From Pseudomonas bharatica CSV86 (GTDB taxonomy: Bacteria; Pseudomonadota; Gammaproteobacteria; Pseudomonadales; Pseudomonadaceae): DNA of 64,000 nt. Shown piece after piece: positions 24,060-33,809 of this stretch. The DNA is taken from NCBI RefSeq assembly GCF_000319305.2, contig NZ_AMWJ02000002.1, forward strand, positions 248,001 through 312,000. Direction: 5' to 3'. The notes beneath the pieces are model-generated. The model saw only the letters and a program-made list of their open reading frames with translations. It was not told the origin of the DNA and searched no databases. Positions within the stretch are counted from its first letter, which is position 1. Each line of letters opens with the position of its first letter. The translations under genes were made by a program, and so were the position numbers.

Positions 24060-24884
24060 ATGACCACTTCCGCACACGCCTTGTCGATCCAAGCCGACTT
24101 CACTGCTCAACCGAGCGCTGCCGCGAACAGCGCCGCGATCAAACTGACGGTGGACGCGCTGCACAAAAGTTATGGCGATCACCAGGTGCTCAAGGGCGTC
24201 TCGCTGCAGGCGCGCAAGGGCGACGTGATCAGCCTGATCGGCGCCAGCGGCTCGGGCAAGAGCACCATGCTGCGCTGCATCAACTTCCTCGAACAACCGG
24301 AAGCCGGCGCCATCACCCTCGATGGCCAGACCATCGAACTGGGCCAGGGCCGAGGACCGAATCCCGCGCAACTACAAAACCTGCGCACGCGCCTGGCCAT
24401 GGTCTTCCAGCATTTCAACCTGTGGAGCCATATGACCGTGCTGGAGAACATCACCCTCGCCCCGCGCCGGGTGCTGGGTATTACCCGGCATGAAGCCGAG
24501 GCCCGGGCGCGCGCTTACCTGGACAAGGTCGGCCTGCCCGCCCGGGTCGCGGACCAGTACCCGGCCTTCCTTTCCGGCGGCCAGCAGCAAAGGGTGGCGA
24601 TCGCCCGGGCCCTGGCGATGGAGCCGGAAATCATCCTGTTCGACGAACCGACGTCAGCTCTTGATCCAGAGCTTGTGGGAGAAGTCCTAAAGGTCATACA
24701 GACGCTGGCCGAGGAAGGTCGTACCATGCTGATGGTCACCCACGAGATGGGCTTTGCCCGCCAGGTGTCCAGCCAGGTGCTGTTCCTGCATCAGGGGCGC
24801 GTCGAGGAACAGGGAAGCGCGAGCATCCTCGACCAGCCGCAAAGCGAGCGCCTGCAGCAATTTCTTTCCAACCGCTTGAAGTGA
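24060..24884 (+). CDS. Amino-acid ABC transporter ATPase (HisP-like)
   Basis: 274 aa. Walker A GASGSGKST, the Q-loop region MVFQHFNLWSHMTVLENITL, signature LSGGQQQRVAIARALAM, Walker B EIILFDEPTSALDPE and the switch histidine in VTHEMGFA. The N-terminus is about 30 residues longer than usual, up to KLTVDALHKSYGDHQVLKGV. It energises uptake through the two preceding permeases. Confidence 0.92.
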   Translation: MTTSAHALSIQADFTAQPSAAANSAAIKLTVDALHKSYGDHQVLKGVSLQARKGDVISLIGASGSGKSTMLRCINFLEQPEAGAITLDGQTIELGQGRGPNPAQLQNLRTRLAMVFQHFNLWSHMTVLENITLAPRRVLGITRHEAEARARAYLDKVGLPARVADQYPAFLSGGQQQRVAIARALAMEPEIILFDEPTSALDPELVGEVLKVIQTLAEEGRTMLMVTHEMGFARQVSSQVLFLHQGRVEEQGSASILDQPQSERLQQFLSNRLK

Positions 24885-24896
24885 AACAACGCCACC

Positions 24897-25391
24897 ATGG
24901 ATACCAAGGCCAACCCGACCCATGCCAACCCGCCGCTGGACCGCATCGACGAAGCGATCATCGATGTATTGCGGCATAACGGCCGGATCACCTACGAAAA
25001 GCTCTCGACCCTGGTGCACCTGACGCCCCGGCCCTGCCTGGAGCGGGTGCGCAAGCTGGAGCGACGCGGGGTGATTCGCGGCTACGGGGCGATCATCGAC
25101 GTGCAGATGGTTTCGCCGGGGTTGTCCTTGCTGGTCCTGGTGGCGTTGTCGAACCAGAGCGGGCGTTCGGCGCAGAAGGCCTTCGAAGCCTGTGTCAGGG
25201 CCTGTCCGCAGGTCTTCGACTGCCAGTTGATCAGCGGGCACTTCGACTACAGCCTGCGCATGCGCTGCCGCGACATGGAGCATTACCGGGTGCTGACCGA
25301 GACCTGGATGAACAACGACGAATTGCATATCGACAAGCTGGTGGCGCATCCGGAGCTGGCGGTGGTCAAGAACACTGCGCCACAGCTGTAG
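24897..25391 (+). CDS. Lrp/AsnC-family transcriptional regulator
   Basis: 164 aa. N-terminal HTH (LDRIDEAIIDVLRHNGRITY, then LSTLVHLTPRPCLERVRKLE) and a C-terminal RAM-type ligand-binding domain (SLLVLVALSNQ, VFDCQLISGHFDYSLRMRC). It lies 12 bp after the ATPase on the same strand, so it probably senses the transported amino acid and controls the ctlX-ocd-ABC genes. Its last 39 bp are duplicated downstream by a REP-associated event. Confidence 0.88.
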   Translation: MDTKANPTHANPPLDRIDEAIIDVLRHNGRITYEKLSTLVHLTPRPCLERVRKLERRGVIRGYGAIIDVQMVSPGLSLLVLVALSNQSGRSAQKAFEACVRACPQVFDCQLISGHFDYSLRMRCRDMEHYRVLTETWMNNDELHIDKLVAHPELAVVKNTAPQL

Positions 25392-25606
25392 ATCTTGTAG
25401 TGCCTGTACCGGCCCTATCGCTGGCAAGCCAGCTCCCACAGGTTCAGCACAGATCTTGAAACTTGTGCAGTACCTGTGGGAGCTGACGGTGGCCAAGAAC
25501 ACTGCGCCACAGCTGTAGATTTTGTGGTACCTGTACCGGCCCTATCGCTGGCAAGCCAGCTCCCACAGGTTCTGCGGTGTACGCGATCCCTGTGGGAGCT
25601 GGCTTG
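25353..25606. repeat. 127-bp imperfect tandem duplication covering the lrp-like 3' end and a REP half
   Basis: 25353-25479 and 25480-25606 match at a constant 127-bp offset with a few substitutions. The copy contains the last 13 codons and stop of the regulator gene followed by a REP. The junction falls at GAGCTG(G/A)C, a sequence present both in the gene (GGAGCTGGCGG) and in the REP (GGGAGCTGGCTT). Confidence 0.8.
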
Positions 25607-25620
25607 CCAGCGATAGGGCC
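25411..25620. repeat. Cluster of REP palindromes
   Basis: Four REP cores, alternating in orientation (GGCAAGCCAGCTCCCACAGG and complements). They fill the gap between the Lrp-like gene and the convergent signalling gene; no coding sequence is here. Confidence 0.85.
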
Positions 25621-25627
25621 ATCAGCA

Positions 25628-27346
25628 TCACTGCGCCCCGAGAGCCTTGACCTGCCACTCCTGCGGCTGCCGGTACCCCTCCACCCATTCCACCACCTGC
25701 CACGCCGGCATCGGTCGGGCAATGCCGTAGCCCTGGGCGATGTCGCAGCCCAGGTCCATCAGCAATTCGCCATGGGCCACGGTCTCCACGCCTTCGGCAA
25801 TCACCTGCCGGTCGAACTCCCGGGCCAGGCCGATCACCGCACGGGTCAGGGCCAGGTCGTCCTGGTCATGCAGGATGTCCTGGATAAAGGATTTGTCGAT
25901 CTTCATGGTCTGGGTCGGCAGCCGCTTGAGATAACTGAGCGACGAATAGCCGGTGCCGAAATCGTCCAGCGAGAAGCGCACGCCGAGGCGCTGGCAGGCC
26001 TGCAGGCAATCGCTGACCCGCTGGAGATTCTCGATCGCCACCGATTCGACGATCTCCAGGTCGAGCATCTGCGGCGCCACCGAGGCATGCCGTGCCAGCA
26101 GGCGCTGCAGGCGCACGACGAAATCATCGCGCTGGAAATGCCGCGCTGCGATGTTCACGCTCACCGGCCAGTGGCAGCCCTGCGCCTGCCATTGCTGCAT
26201 CTGCGCCAGGGCGCGATCGATCACCCACTCGCCGATGTCGACGATCAGGTCGGTACGCTCTACCAACGGCAGGAAATCCCCCGGCGGTACCACCCCGCGC
26301 AGCGGATGGTGCCAGCGCAGCAGCGCCTCGAACCCGACCACCGTGCCACTGCGCATGTTGACCTTGGGCTGGTAGTGCAGCGACAGGTCGCCATGATGCA
26401 GGGCATGACGCACCTCCTCGACGGTTTGGTGGGTGGCCTTGACCTCCTTGTCCAGCGAGACGTCGAACAGGTGGTAGCGATTGCGCCCGCGTTGCTTGGC
26501 CAGGTACATGGCCTGGTCGGCGTGGCGCAGCAGGGTGTCGGCATCGTCGTCGTCATGGGGGAAGCGGGTGACGCCGATGCTGGCGCTGACGCTGATGGAG
26601 CGCCCGCGGATCATGCAGGGCTCGGCCAGGGTACGGAGGATTCGGTCAAGGCTGTCCTGCAGGCAGGGTGGCCCGTGACGGTCACCGAGAATCAGCACGA
26701 ACTCGTCGCCGGACAAACGCGCCAGGGCATCGCCTGGGTCGAGGAAACGCTTCAGGCGCCGTGCCACCTCCACCAGCAGCAGGTCGCCGCTGTCATGGCC
26801 GTAGCTATCGTTGACCGCCTTGAAACCGTCGAGATCGAGCATGCACACCGCCAGCGAGGTTTTCGCCATGCGCGCACGCTGCAGCGTTGCTTCGAGCAGT
26901 TCGCCGATGCAGGAACGGTTGGGCAGGCCGGTCAGCGGGTCATGCCCGACCCGCCATTCCAGGCTGTGCAGCATCTGCCGCTTGTGCGTGACATCGAAGC
27001 GGATCGAGGCGTATTTGCGCAGCTCGCCAGTGTCGCGGTCGAACAGCGGCACGATGGTGCTGTCGACCCAGAACAGCGAACCGTCCTTGGCCCGGTTGCA
27101 TAGCTCGCCCTTCCACACCTCGCCGGCGGTCAGGGCCCGCCACATGTCCCTGAACACCTCAGGGCCATGCTGGCCGGACTTGAGGATACGGTGGTCGGCG
27201 CCCAGCAGCTCTTCCCGGCTGTAGCCGGAAATGGCACAGAACTGCTCGTTGACGTAGGTGATACGCCCGTCGAGGTCGGTCTCGGAGAAGATCGCCGCGG
27301 CGTCCACGGCAGTACGGTAGCCCTCACCCATGGGCCACCCCGACAT
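25628..27346 (-). CDS. PAS-GGDEF-EAL cyclic-di-GMP signalling protein
   Basis: 572 aa from ATG 27346; upstream in-frame ATGs give a low-complexity extension. Domain order: PAS (about 10-125: DLDGRITYVNEQFCAISGYS, DGSLFWVDSTIVPLFDRDTG), GGDEF-type (about 135-300) and EAL (about 310-560). The cyclase active-site loop reads RLSGDEFVLIL, SGDEF instead of GGDEF, so diguanylate cyclase activity may be reduced. The phosphodiesterase side looks complete (FEALLRW, NIAARHF, DDFGTGYSSL, IDKSFI, AEGVET), suggesting net c-di-GMP breakdown under PAS control. No membrane segments are present, so it is cytoplasmic. Confidence 0.88.
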   Translation of the reverse strand: MSGWPMGEGYRTAVDAAAIFSETDLDGRITYVNEQFCAISGYSREELLGADHRILKSGQHGPEVFRDMWRALTAGEVWKGELCNRAKDGSLFWVDSTIVPLFDRDTGELRKYASIRFDVTHKRQMLHSLEWRVGHDPLTGLPNRSCIGELLEATLQRARMAKTSLAVCMLDLDGFKAVNDSYGHDSGDLLLVEVARRLKRFLDPGDALARLSGDEFVLILGDRHGPPCLQDSLDRILRTLAEPCMIRGRSISVSASIGVTRFPHDDDDADTLLRHADQAMYLAKQRGRNRYHLFDVSLDKEVKATHQTVEEVRHALHHGDLSLHYQPKVNMRSGTVVGFEALLRWHHPLRGVVPPGDFLPLVERTDLIVDIGEWVIDRALAQMQQWQAQGCHWPVSVNIAARHFQRDDFVVRLQRLLARHASVAPQMLDLEIVESVAIENLQRVSDCLQACQRLGVRFSLDDFGTGYSSLSYLKRLPTQTMKIDKSFIQDILHDQDDLALTRAVIGLAREFDRQVIAEGVETVAHGELLMDLGCDIAQGYGIARPMPAWQVVEWVEGYRQPQEWQVKALGAQ

Positions 27347-27573
27347 AGGACGTCTGCTGCGCGGCAGTGATTGGCAACTTGGAACGCACGATAAAGCTCC
27401 ATGAGCCGCAGAAATACACGGGTTGTTCTCACCGAAGCCCGCTGCGGAAAAACCTGTCCAGGGAGCAAATTCTACGAGAAGCATCACCTTTTGCAATCCA
27501 AGGTGATGGCACCAGAGGTTGTCCTTTAAAATTATTTGTCGTTAAGTTCTTGATTCTAAAAGGGAATTGAGCG

Positions 27574-27888
27574 ATGGAAATTTCAAGTTTGGGGTCTGCC
27601 ATCAGACGCTATCGCAAGGTGGCCGGGCTTACCCAGGCGGAATTGGGGGAGAGAGCCGGGTTCGACCCCAAGACCATAAGCCGCTTCGAAACCGGCACCT
27701 ACACCCCCAGCGTCGAAACCCTTGTCATTTTTGCCCGCATCCTGGGCGTCAAACTCACCGCCTTCTTTACCGACCTCGATAGCGAAGAAGAACAACGCGC
27801 CTATCTGTTCGGTGTCATCCACAAAGCCCCGCGCCAAGACCTGAGCAAACTGATCGCCGCTGTCGATCAGGCGCTCTCGGACAACTGA
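27574..27888 (+). CDS. XRE-family transcriptional regulator
   Basis: 104 aa with a Cro/C1 HTH at residues 6-62 (SAIRRYRKVAGLTQAELGER, FDPKTISRFETGTYTPSVET) and a short acidic C-terminal tail. It is preceded by AAGGGAATTGAGCG. It stands alone between the divergent c-di-GMP gene and the symporter gene; its target is unknown. Confidence 0.85.
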   Translation: MEISSLGSAIRRYRKVAGLTQAELGERAGFDPKTISRFETGTYTPSVETLVIFARILGVKLTAFFTDLDSEEEQRAYLFGVIHKAPRQDLSKLIAAVDQALSDN

Positions 27889-27946
27889 CGGCAGGCATCG
27901 CGACGGAATGGTTCGCACCGTGAAAACGCGACATCAAAGCGCCTTT

Positions 27947-27970
27947 ACTGGTCAGACCGGTAAAACCAAT
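27947..27970. promoter_or_regulatory. Candidate GntR-type operators (two overlapping)
   Basis: ACTGGTCAGACCGGT (27947-27961) and ACCGGTAAAACCAAT (27956-27970) fit the (T/C)GGTnnnACC core known for PdhR/LldR-type FCD regulators. They lie 140-160 bp before the symporter start. Confidence 0.55.
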
Positions 27971-28031
27971 TATCGCCTGCCCCCTTGCGCCAGCAAAAAA
28001 TCGGTGGGTATAGTGGCCGCGCACTGGACAT

Positions 28032-28046
28032 ACCGGTAAGACCACA
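28032..28046. promoter_or_regulatory. Candidate GntR-type operator
   Basis: ACCGGTAAGACCACA, the third copy of the CGGTnnnACC core, 62 bp before the symporter start codon. It is probably bound by the FCD regulator encoded right after the symporter. Confidence 0.55.
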
Positions 28047-28108
28047 ATAATTAAGTCCGACGCGCCATCTTCCCCTTGGCAGCCGGACACCGACCAGAGA
28101 TCCCTCCC

Positions 28109-29413
<1,305 letters not shown>

Positions 29414-29442
29414 AGCATGACCGATAGTTCCTGGAGCAACCT

Positions 29443-30150
29443 GTGATCACCTCATCGACCGTAGTCAACGCAGTAGTGGAAAAACTGCGCCAGGCCCTGG
29501 CCCGAGGCCAGTGGCGCTCCGGCGAGATGCTGCCGGGGCAGCGCGAACTGGCCGAGCAACTGGGCATCAGCCGGCCCAGCCTGCGCGAAGCGGTGACGGT
29601 ACTGGAAACCCTTGGCCTGGTGCGATCCATGCCAGGCAAGGGCGTCCTGGTGCTCGACCCCGATACCGCCGAGCCGACGCTGGTCCCGGCCGCGTCGGTG
29701 GCCGAGGCCAGCCTCGAGGACGTATTGCAACTGCGCTACACCCTCGAGCCGTTCATCGTCGGGCTGGTGGCGCAGTCCATCAGCAGCAGCGAGACCGGGC
29801 AGTTGCGCCTGACCCTGATGGACATGCGCGAAGCCCTTGAAGCCGACGACGCCGAAGCCGGCGTCGGTGCCTACATCGCCTTCCATGAAGCGCTGTTCGC
29901 CCTGACCTCCAACCCGATCTTCCAGAGCGTGGTGCAGCAGACCAGCAACGCCCTCAAGCAAAGCGCCCAGGTGCTGCGCAAGTCTCCCGAGCATCTGGCC
30001 GCGCGCCTGGAAGAGAACGAAGCGGTGGTACGCGCCATCCGCAACAAGGACAGCGCCCAGGCCAGCGCCCAGATGCGCCGGCACATCCTCGCCGAGGGGC
30101 GGCGCATGGGTATCGAACTGAAGATCCCGGATGAGCAGCCGGGTCATTGA
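29443..30150 (+). CDS. GntR/FCD-family transcriptional regulator
   Basis: 235 aa from GTG 29443 (CTGGAGCAACCT upstream). Winged HTH ARGQWRSGEMLPGQRELAEQ with LGISRPSLREAVTVLETLGL, then an FCD effector domain (LEDVLQLRYTLEPFIVGLVA, YIAFHEALFALTSNPIFQSV, RHILAEGRRMG) of the FadR/LldR group, which typically binds an organic acid at a metal site. The close position after the symporter and the GGTnnnACC repeats ahead of it suggest it represses the symporter until its substrate is present. Confidence 0.88.
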   Translation: MITSSTVVNAVVEKLRQALARGQWRSGEMLPGQRELAEQLGISRPSLREAVTVLETLGLVRSMPGKGVLVLDPDTAEPTLVPAASVAEASLEDVLQLRYTLEPFIVGLVAQSISSSETGQLRLTLMDMREALEADDAEAGVGAYIAFHEALFALTSNPIFQSVVQQTSNALKQSAQVLRKSPEHLAARLEENEAVVRAIRNKDSAQASAQMRRHILAEGRRMGIELKIPDEQPGH

Positions 30151-30166
30151 CTACAGGAGAGCGAAG

Positions 30167-30829
30167 ATGAACACCTCCCTGCCCTTCATGATGGCCGGCG
30201 GCGGACGCCGGATGTCCGCGGAAGAGATCTATCCGCAGCTGTTCGATGCCATCCTCGAACAGCGCCTGACGCCCGGAACCCCGCTGACCGAACTGGCCCT
30301 GGGCGAAGCCTTTGGCGTCAGCCGCACGGTGATTCGCCGGGTACTGGGGCGGCTGTCCGACCAGCAGGTGATCGTCCAGCGCCCGGCGCACACTGCGCGC
30401 CTGGCGGCCCCGGACCCTGAACAGGCGCGGCAGGTCTTGAGTGCCCGGCGCCTGGCGGAAACCACCCTGATCGAACTGGCCGCACAGCGCTCGCGGCCGG
30501 GGCAATTGCGCCAGCTGCGCGAGCTGATCGCCCGCGAACGCCTGAGCCACGAACAGGGCCAGCGCTGCACGGCGATCCGCCTTGGCGGCGAGTTCCACCT
30601 GAAGCTTGCGGAGATCGCCGACAATGCGCCACTGACGCGTTTTCTCAACGGACTGGTACCGATGACCTCATTGATCATCGCCAAGTACGAGCACCAGGGT
30701 TGCGAGCACTGCGCCTGGCAGGAGCATGCGGCGCTGGTGGATGCGCTGGAGGACGGTGACAGCGAGGCCGCGTTGCGCCTGATGCATGTGCATCTGGACC
30801 GTATCGAGGCCAAGCTGGACCTCGATTAA
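30167..30829 (+). CDS. GntR-family transcriptional regulator
   Basis: 220 aa from ATG 30167 (CAGGAGAGCGAAG). HTH: LTPGTPLTELALGEAFGVSR followed by VIRRVLGRLSDQQVIVQRPA. A helical FCD domain follows, with LSARRLAETTLIELAAQRSR and the metal-type histidines GGEFHLKLAE and MHVHLDRIEAKL. It is 16 bp after the first GntR gene and probably cotranscribed. Its last 4 bp overlap the convergent AI-2E permease gene. Targets unknown. Confidence 0.85.
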   Translation: MNTSLPFMMAGGGRRMSAEEIYPQLFDAILEQRLTPGTPLTELALGEAFGVSRTVIRRVLGRLSDQQVIVQRPAHTARLAAPDPEQARQVLSARRLAETTLIELAAQRSRPGQLRQLRELIARERLSHEQGQRCTAIRLGGEFHLKLAEIADNAPLTRFLNGLVPMTSLIIAKYEHQGCEHCAWQEHAALVDALEDGDSEAALRLMHVHLDRIEAKLDLD

Positions 30830-31875
30830 GCCCGGTTCTCCGGGCCGCTGCGATTGGACCAGTCCACCAGCAGGCTGTAGCCGACCGCCAGCAGGGTCGG
30901 GCCGATGAACAGGCCGATGAAGCCGAACGCCAGCAAGCCGCCGAAGACGCCGAGCAGCACGATCACCAGCGGCAGGTCGCCACCGCGGCTGATCAGGTAG
31001 GGCTTGAGCACGTTGTCCACGCCGCTGATGATGAAGGTGCCCCAGATGCCCAGGAAGATGGCCATGCCGTAGTCACCCTTCCAGGCCAGCCAGGCAGTGG
31101 CGGGCACCCAGGCCAGCGGCGGGCCCATGGGGATCAGGCTGAGCATGAAGGTCACCAGGCCGAGCACCAGCGCCCCCGGCACCCCGGCGATCAGGAAGCC
31201 GATCAAGGCCAGCAGGCCCTGGGCGGCAGCGGTGCCGATCACCCCGTTGACCACCCGCTGCACGGTGCCGGCCACCAGGCCCAGATAGTAGGCGCCGCGA
31301 TCGTCCACCAGGCGCTCCAGCAGGCGCAGGACGAAGGCCGACAGACGCGGACCGTCGCGATAGAAGAAAAACACGAAGACCAGGCTGAGGATCAGTTCGA
31401 CGACGCCACTGCCCAGTTGCGCGCTGCGGGCCAGGATCCAGTTGCCGACCTGCCCGAGATGGGGCTTGACCGTGGTCAGCAAGGCCGCGCCCTGCTGATC
31501 GAGGGTGTTCCAATAGCGCACCAGCCGTTCGCCGAAGAAAGGCACGCTGCCCAGCCAGTCCGGGGCGTCCGGCAGGCCGTCGACCTGCACGTCGCGGATG
31601 AACGCGGTGGCGTCACGTACATGGTCGGCCAGGTTGAAGCCAAGCCAGACCAGGGGCAAGGCCACCAACAGCAGCCACAGGCAGGTCAGCAGGCTGGCCG
31701 CAAGGGTTTCGCGCCCACCGCACCAACGCGTCACCAGGCGCATCAGCGGCCAGCTGGCAAAGGCCAGGATCGCGCCCCAGAGCAGCGCGGAAATGAACGG
31801 GGCCATGACCCACAGGGCGGCGCCGAGCAGGGTCAGCAAGAGGATCTGCACCAATAGGCGGTCGTTGTTGAGCAT
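30826..31875 (-). CDS. AI-2E family transporter (YdiK-like permease)
   Basis: 349 aa integral membrane protein with seven to eight spans in the AI-2E exporter family layout: two hydrophobic blocks at the N-terminus, a soluble middle (FIRDVQVDGLPDAPDWLGSV), then spans around SLVFVFFFYRDGPRL, MLSLIPMGPPLAWVPATAWL and FGGLLAFGFIGLFIGPTLLA. Despite the name, most members have no proven autoinducer activity; some act in ion efflux. Substrate unknown. Confidence 0.85.
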   Translation of the reverse strand: MLNNDRLLVQILLLTLLGAALWVMAPFISALLWGAILAFASWPLMRLVTRWCGGRETLAASLLTCLWLLLVALPLVWLGFNLADHVRDATAFIRDVQVDGLPDAPDWLGSVPFFGERLVRYWNTLDQQGAALLTTVKPHLGQVGNWILARSAQLGSGVVELILSLVFVFFFYRDGPRLSAFVLRLLERLVDDRGAYYLGLVAGTVQRVVNGVIGTAAAQGLLALIGFLIAGVPGALVLGLVTFMLSLIPMGPPLAWVPATAWLAWKGDYGMAIFLGIWGTFIISGVDNVLKPYLISRGGDLPLVIVLLGVFGGLLAFGFIGLFIGPTLLAVGYSLLVDWSNRSGPENRA

Positions 31876-31923
31876 GATCCCTCTCTCACGGAATACAGAT
31901 AAATCTTCGATTTGACACAGGCC

Positions 31924-32014
31924 CCTGTGGGAGCTGGCTTGCCAGCGATGGCGGCAGACCAGGCAACTGCTTTGCCAGCCAGGGCCTCATCGCTGGCAAG
32001 CCAGCTCCCACAGG
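31924..32014. repeat. REP palindrome pair
   Basis: CCTGTGGGAGCTGGCTTGCC and its inverse around a 40-bp spacer, just 5' of the AI-2E gene and 3' of the DUF4892-type gene. Confidence 0.85.
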
Positions 32015-32048
32015 ATTGCTGGCAAGCCCGAGTGGCGCGATCAACCCG

Positions 32049-32837
32049 TTAGCGGATCAGTTCCACATGCAGGCCGGCAGCCGGTTTGTCGCCGGTCTCC
32101 AACCTTGCCGCCCGGACCCCGGCCGCACTCAGCTGGTCGTTCCAGGCCACCGCCTTCGCCCCGGTCAGGCTGACCCGCAGGCTGCTGTCCAGATTCAGGC
32201 TGCGTGCCAGCAGCTCCACCCAGGCCTTCGGCGGTTCGCCATCCAAGTCCGGGTAGTCCAGCTTGCCCGTGCTGCGCAATTCCCGCAGCACCGTGGCCGG
32301 GGTCGGCAGCAGGTCGCCCAGCGGTGCATTGGCCTCGAATTTCTCCACATGCAGGAAGGCCCGCTTGTTGCCGCGGGTGATGGCGTACAGGGCAACCAGG
32401 GTGTCGTGGTCATCGCCGGAACGACGCAGAAGAATGAACGCCTGGTCCTCGTCCGAGCCATACAAGCGTGCATTGCGGAAGATCTCATTGGCCCACAGGC
32501 TGCTTTCGCCGCAGTCACGCCTCTCGCACCAGAACAACGGATAGCCCCCGTCGGCCTGCAAGGCTTCGCGGGCGGCGGTGAAGGCTTCGCCGGCACTGCG
32601 CTCGGGCGGCAATTGCCAGGTGGTGGAGCTGACCTGGCCACGGCTTTCGACCTTGCCCTCCATACGCAACTGCCCGCTGATCTTGCGCAGCGGACCCAGC
32701 GGATAGACGCGCTCCTGCTCCCGCGCCGGCTGTTCGTCGAAGACCTTGGCATCCTGCGGAATCGGCAGTTCGCCGGCGGCCTGGGCGGCTCCTGAAGCCA
32801 GCAACAGCGCGGAAAGAACGAACTGGACGGCACTCAT
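32049..32837 (-). CDS. DUF4892-type periplasmic/outer-membrane-associated protein
   Basis: 262 aa from ATG 32837 with a signal peptide (MSAVQFVLSALLLASGAAQA). The mature part has ELPIPQDAKVFDEQPAREQE and FWCERRDCGESSLWANEIFR, a cysteine pair that could form a disulphide, and AFILLRRSGDD. The pattern matches DUF4892 proteins, which are common in Pseudomonas and of unknown function. It is downstream of two hydrolase genes on the same strand and may be cotranscribed. Confidence 0.7.
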   Translation of the reverse strand: MSAVQFVLSALLLASGAAQAAGELPIPQDAKVFDEQPAREQERVYPLGPLRKISGQLRMEGKVESRGQVSSTTWQLPPERSAGEAFTAAREALQADGGYPLFWCERRDCGESSLWANEIFRNARLYGSDEDQAFILLRRSGDDHDTLVALYAITRGNKRAFLHVEKFEANAPLGDLLPTPATVLRELRSTGKLDYPDLDGEPPKAWVELLARSLNLDSSLRVSLTGAKAVAWNDQLSAAGVRAARLETGDKPAAGLHVELIR

Positions 32838-32954
32838 CGGCGAACCCCGCCGGCATGGCCGGCGTGGCATAGGGAAAGGGGGCTGCTGTCGTGCTGGGTC
32901 ATGATTGTCTCCCTGATCAAAACCCGCCAAGCCTCGACAGTTGCCCGGTACAAG

Positions 32955-33809
32955 TCAAGGCATGGCAAAGAAGCGATTGAAACAGTCTGCAACAAGCGTT
33001 GCGCCGGCCTCGTCGTTCAGGTGCAGGTGATGGCCACCGGGCAAGTGTTCCAGAGTGAAGGGTAGCTGCTCGAGCAGGCTCGTGTTGCGCGCCAGCATGC
33101 CGTCGTCGGCCACCACCAGGGCGGTCGGGCAGGCAATGCGCCGGACGAAACTCAGCGCCTGCTCTTCGCTCATGCGCAGCGGCGACGGCAGGGTCAGGCG
33201 GCTGTCGCTGCGCCAGCTGAAACCGCCGGGCACCGGCACCAGGCCGCGCTGGGCGAGGAGTTCGGCGGCCTCGCGGCTGACCGCGACCATGCCCTTCATC
33301 CGTGCTTCCACCGCCCGGCTCAGCTCGGCATACACCGATTTGCGCTTGCCCTCATGGCGCAACTGCGCCTCCAGGGCCATACCCATGCGCTCGGCGGCAT
33401 CCTGCGCCGCCGCACCCGGCGGAATCACCCCGTCGATCAAGGCCAGGCGCTGGATCCGCTCGGGCAGGCTGCCGGCGAGGATCACCGAAACGATCGCCCC
33501 CAGCGAATGCCCGAGCAGGGAAAAACGCTCCCAGCCCAGTTGCCCGGCGACCCGCAGAACGTCATGGGCGTAATCCCACAGCGCATAGCCGGCGCCTGCC
33601 GGGCGGTGCCCGGAGTAACCGTGCCCGGCGAAATCCAGGGCGACGATGCGCAGCCCGTGCAGCCTGGGCGCCAGGCGGGCAAAGCTGTTGGCGTTGTCCA
33701 GCCAGCCGTGCAAGGCAATCACCGGCCGGCCATCTTCTGGCCCGTACAAGTGCGCGGCCAGTTCGATATGCCCCAGGTCCAGGCGGATTTCCTCGACGGG
33801 ATGGCTCAT
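32955..33809 (-). CDS. Alpha/beta hydrolase
   Basis: 284 aa. Oxyanion-hole segment ALHGWLDNANSF, nucleophile elbow LLGHSLGAIVSVIL, acid region CPTALVVADDGML and the catalytic histidine in HLPGGHHLHLND. It is a cytoplasmic esterase/lipase-type enzyme of unknown substrate. ATG overlaps the stop of the next upstream hydrolase (4 bp), so the two act in one operon. Confidence 0.88.
   Translation of the reverse strand: MSHPVEEIRLDLGHIELAAHLYGPEDGRPVIALHGWLDNANSFARLAPRLHGLRIVALDFAGHGYSGHRPAGAGYALWDYAHDVLRVAGQLGWERFSLLGHSLGAIVSVILAGSLPERIQRLALIDGVIPPGAAAQDAAERMGMALEAQLRHEGKRKSVYAELSRAVEARMKGMVAVSREAAELLAQRGLVPVPGGFSWRSDSRLTLPSPLRMSEEQALSFVRRIACPTALVVADDGMLARNTSLLEQLPFTLEHLPGGHHLHLNDEAGATLVADCFNRFFAMP

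Noticed and set aside
25411..25620. Regularly spaced palindromes resembling a small CRISPR array
   Set aside because: They are REP palindromes in alternating orientation with a duplicated gene end between them; no uniform repeat-spacer pattern and no cas genes.
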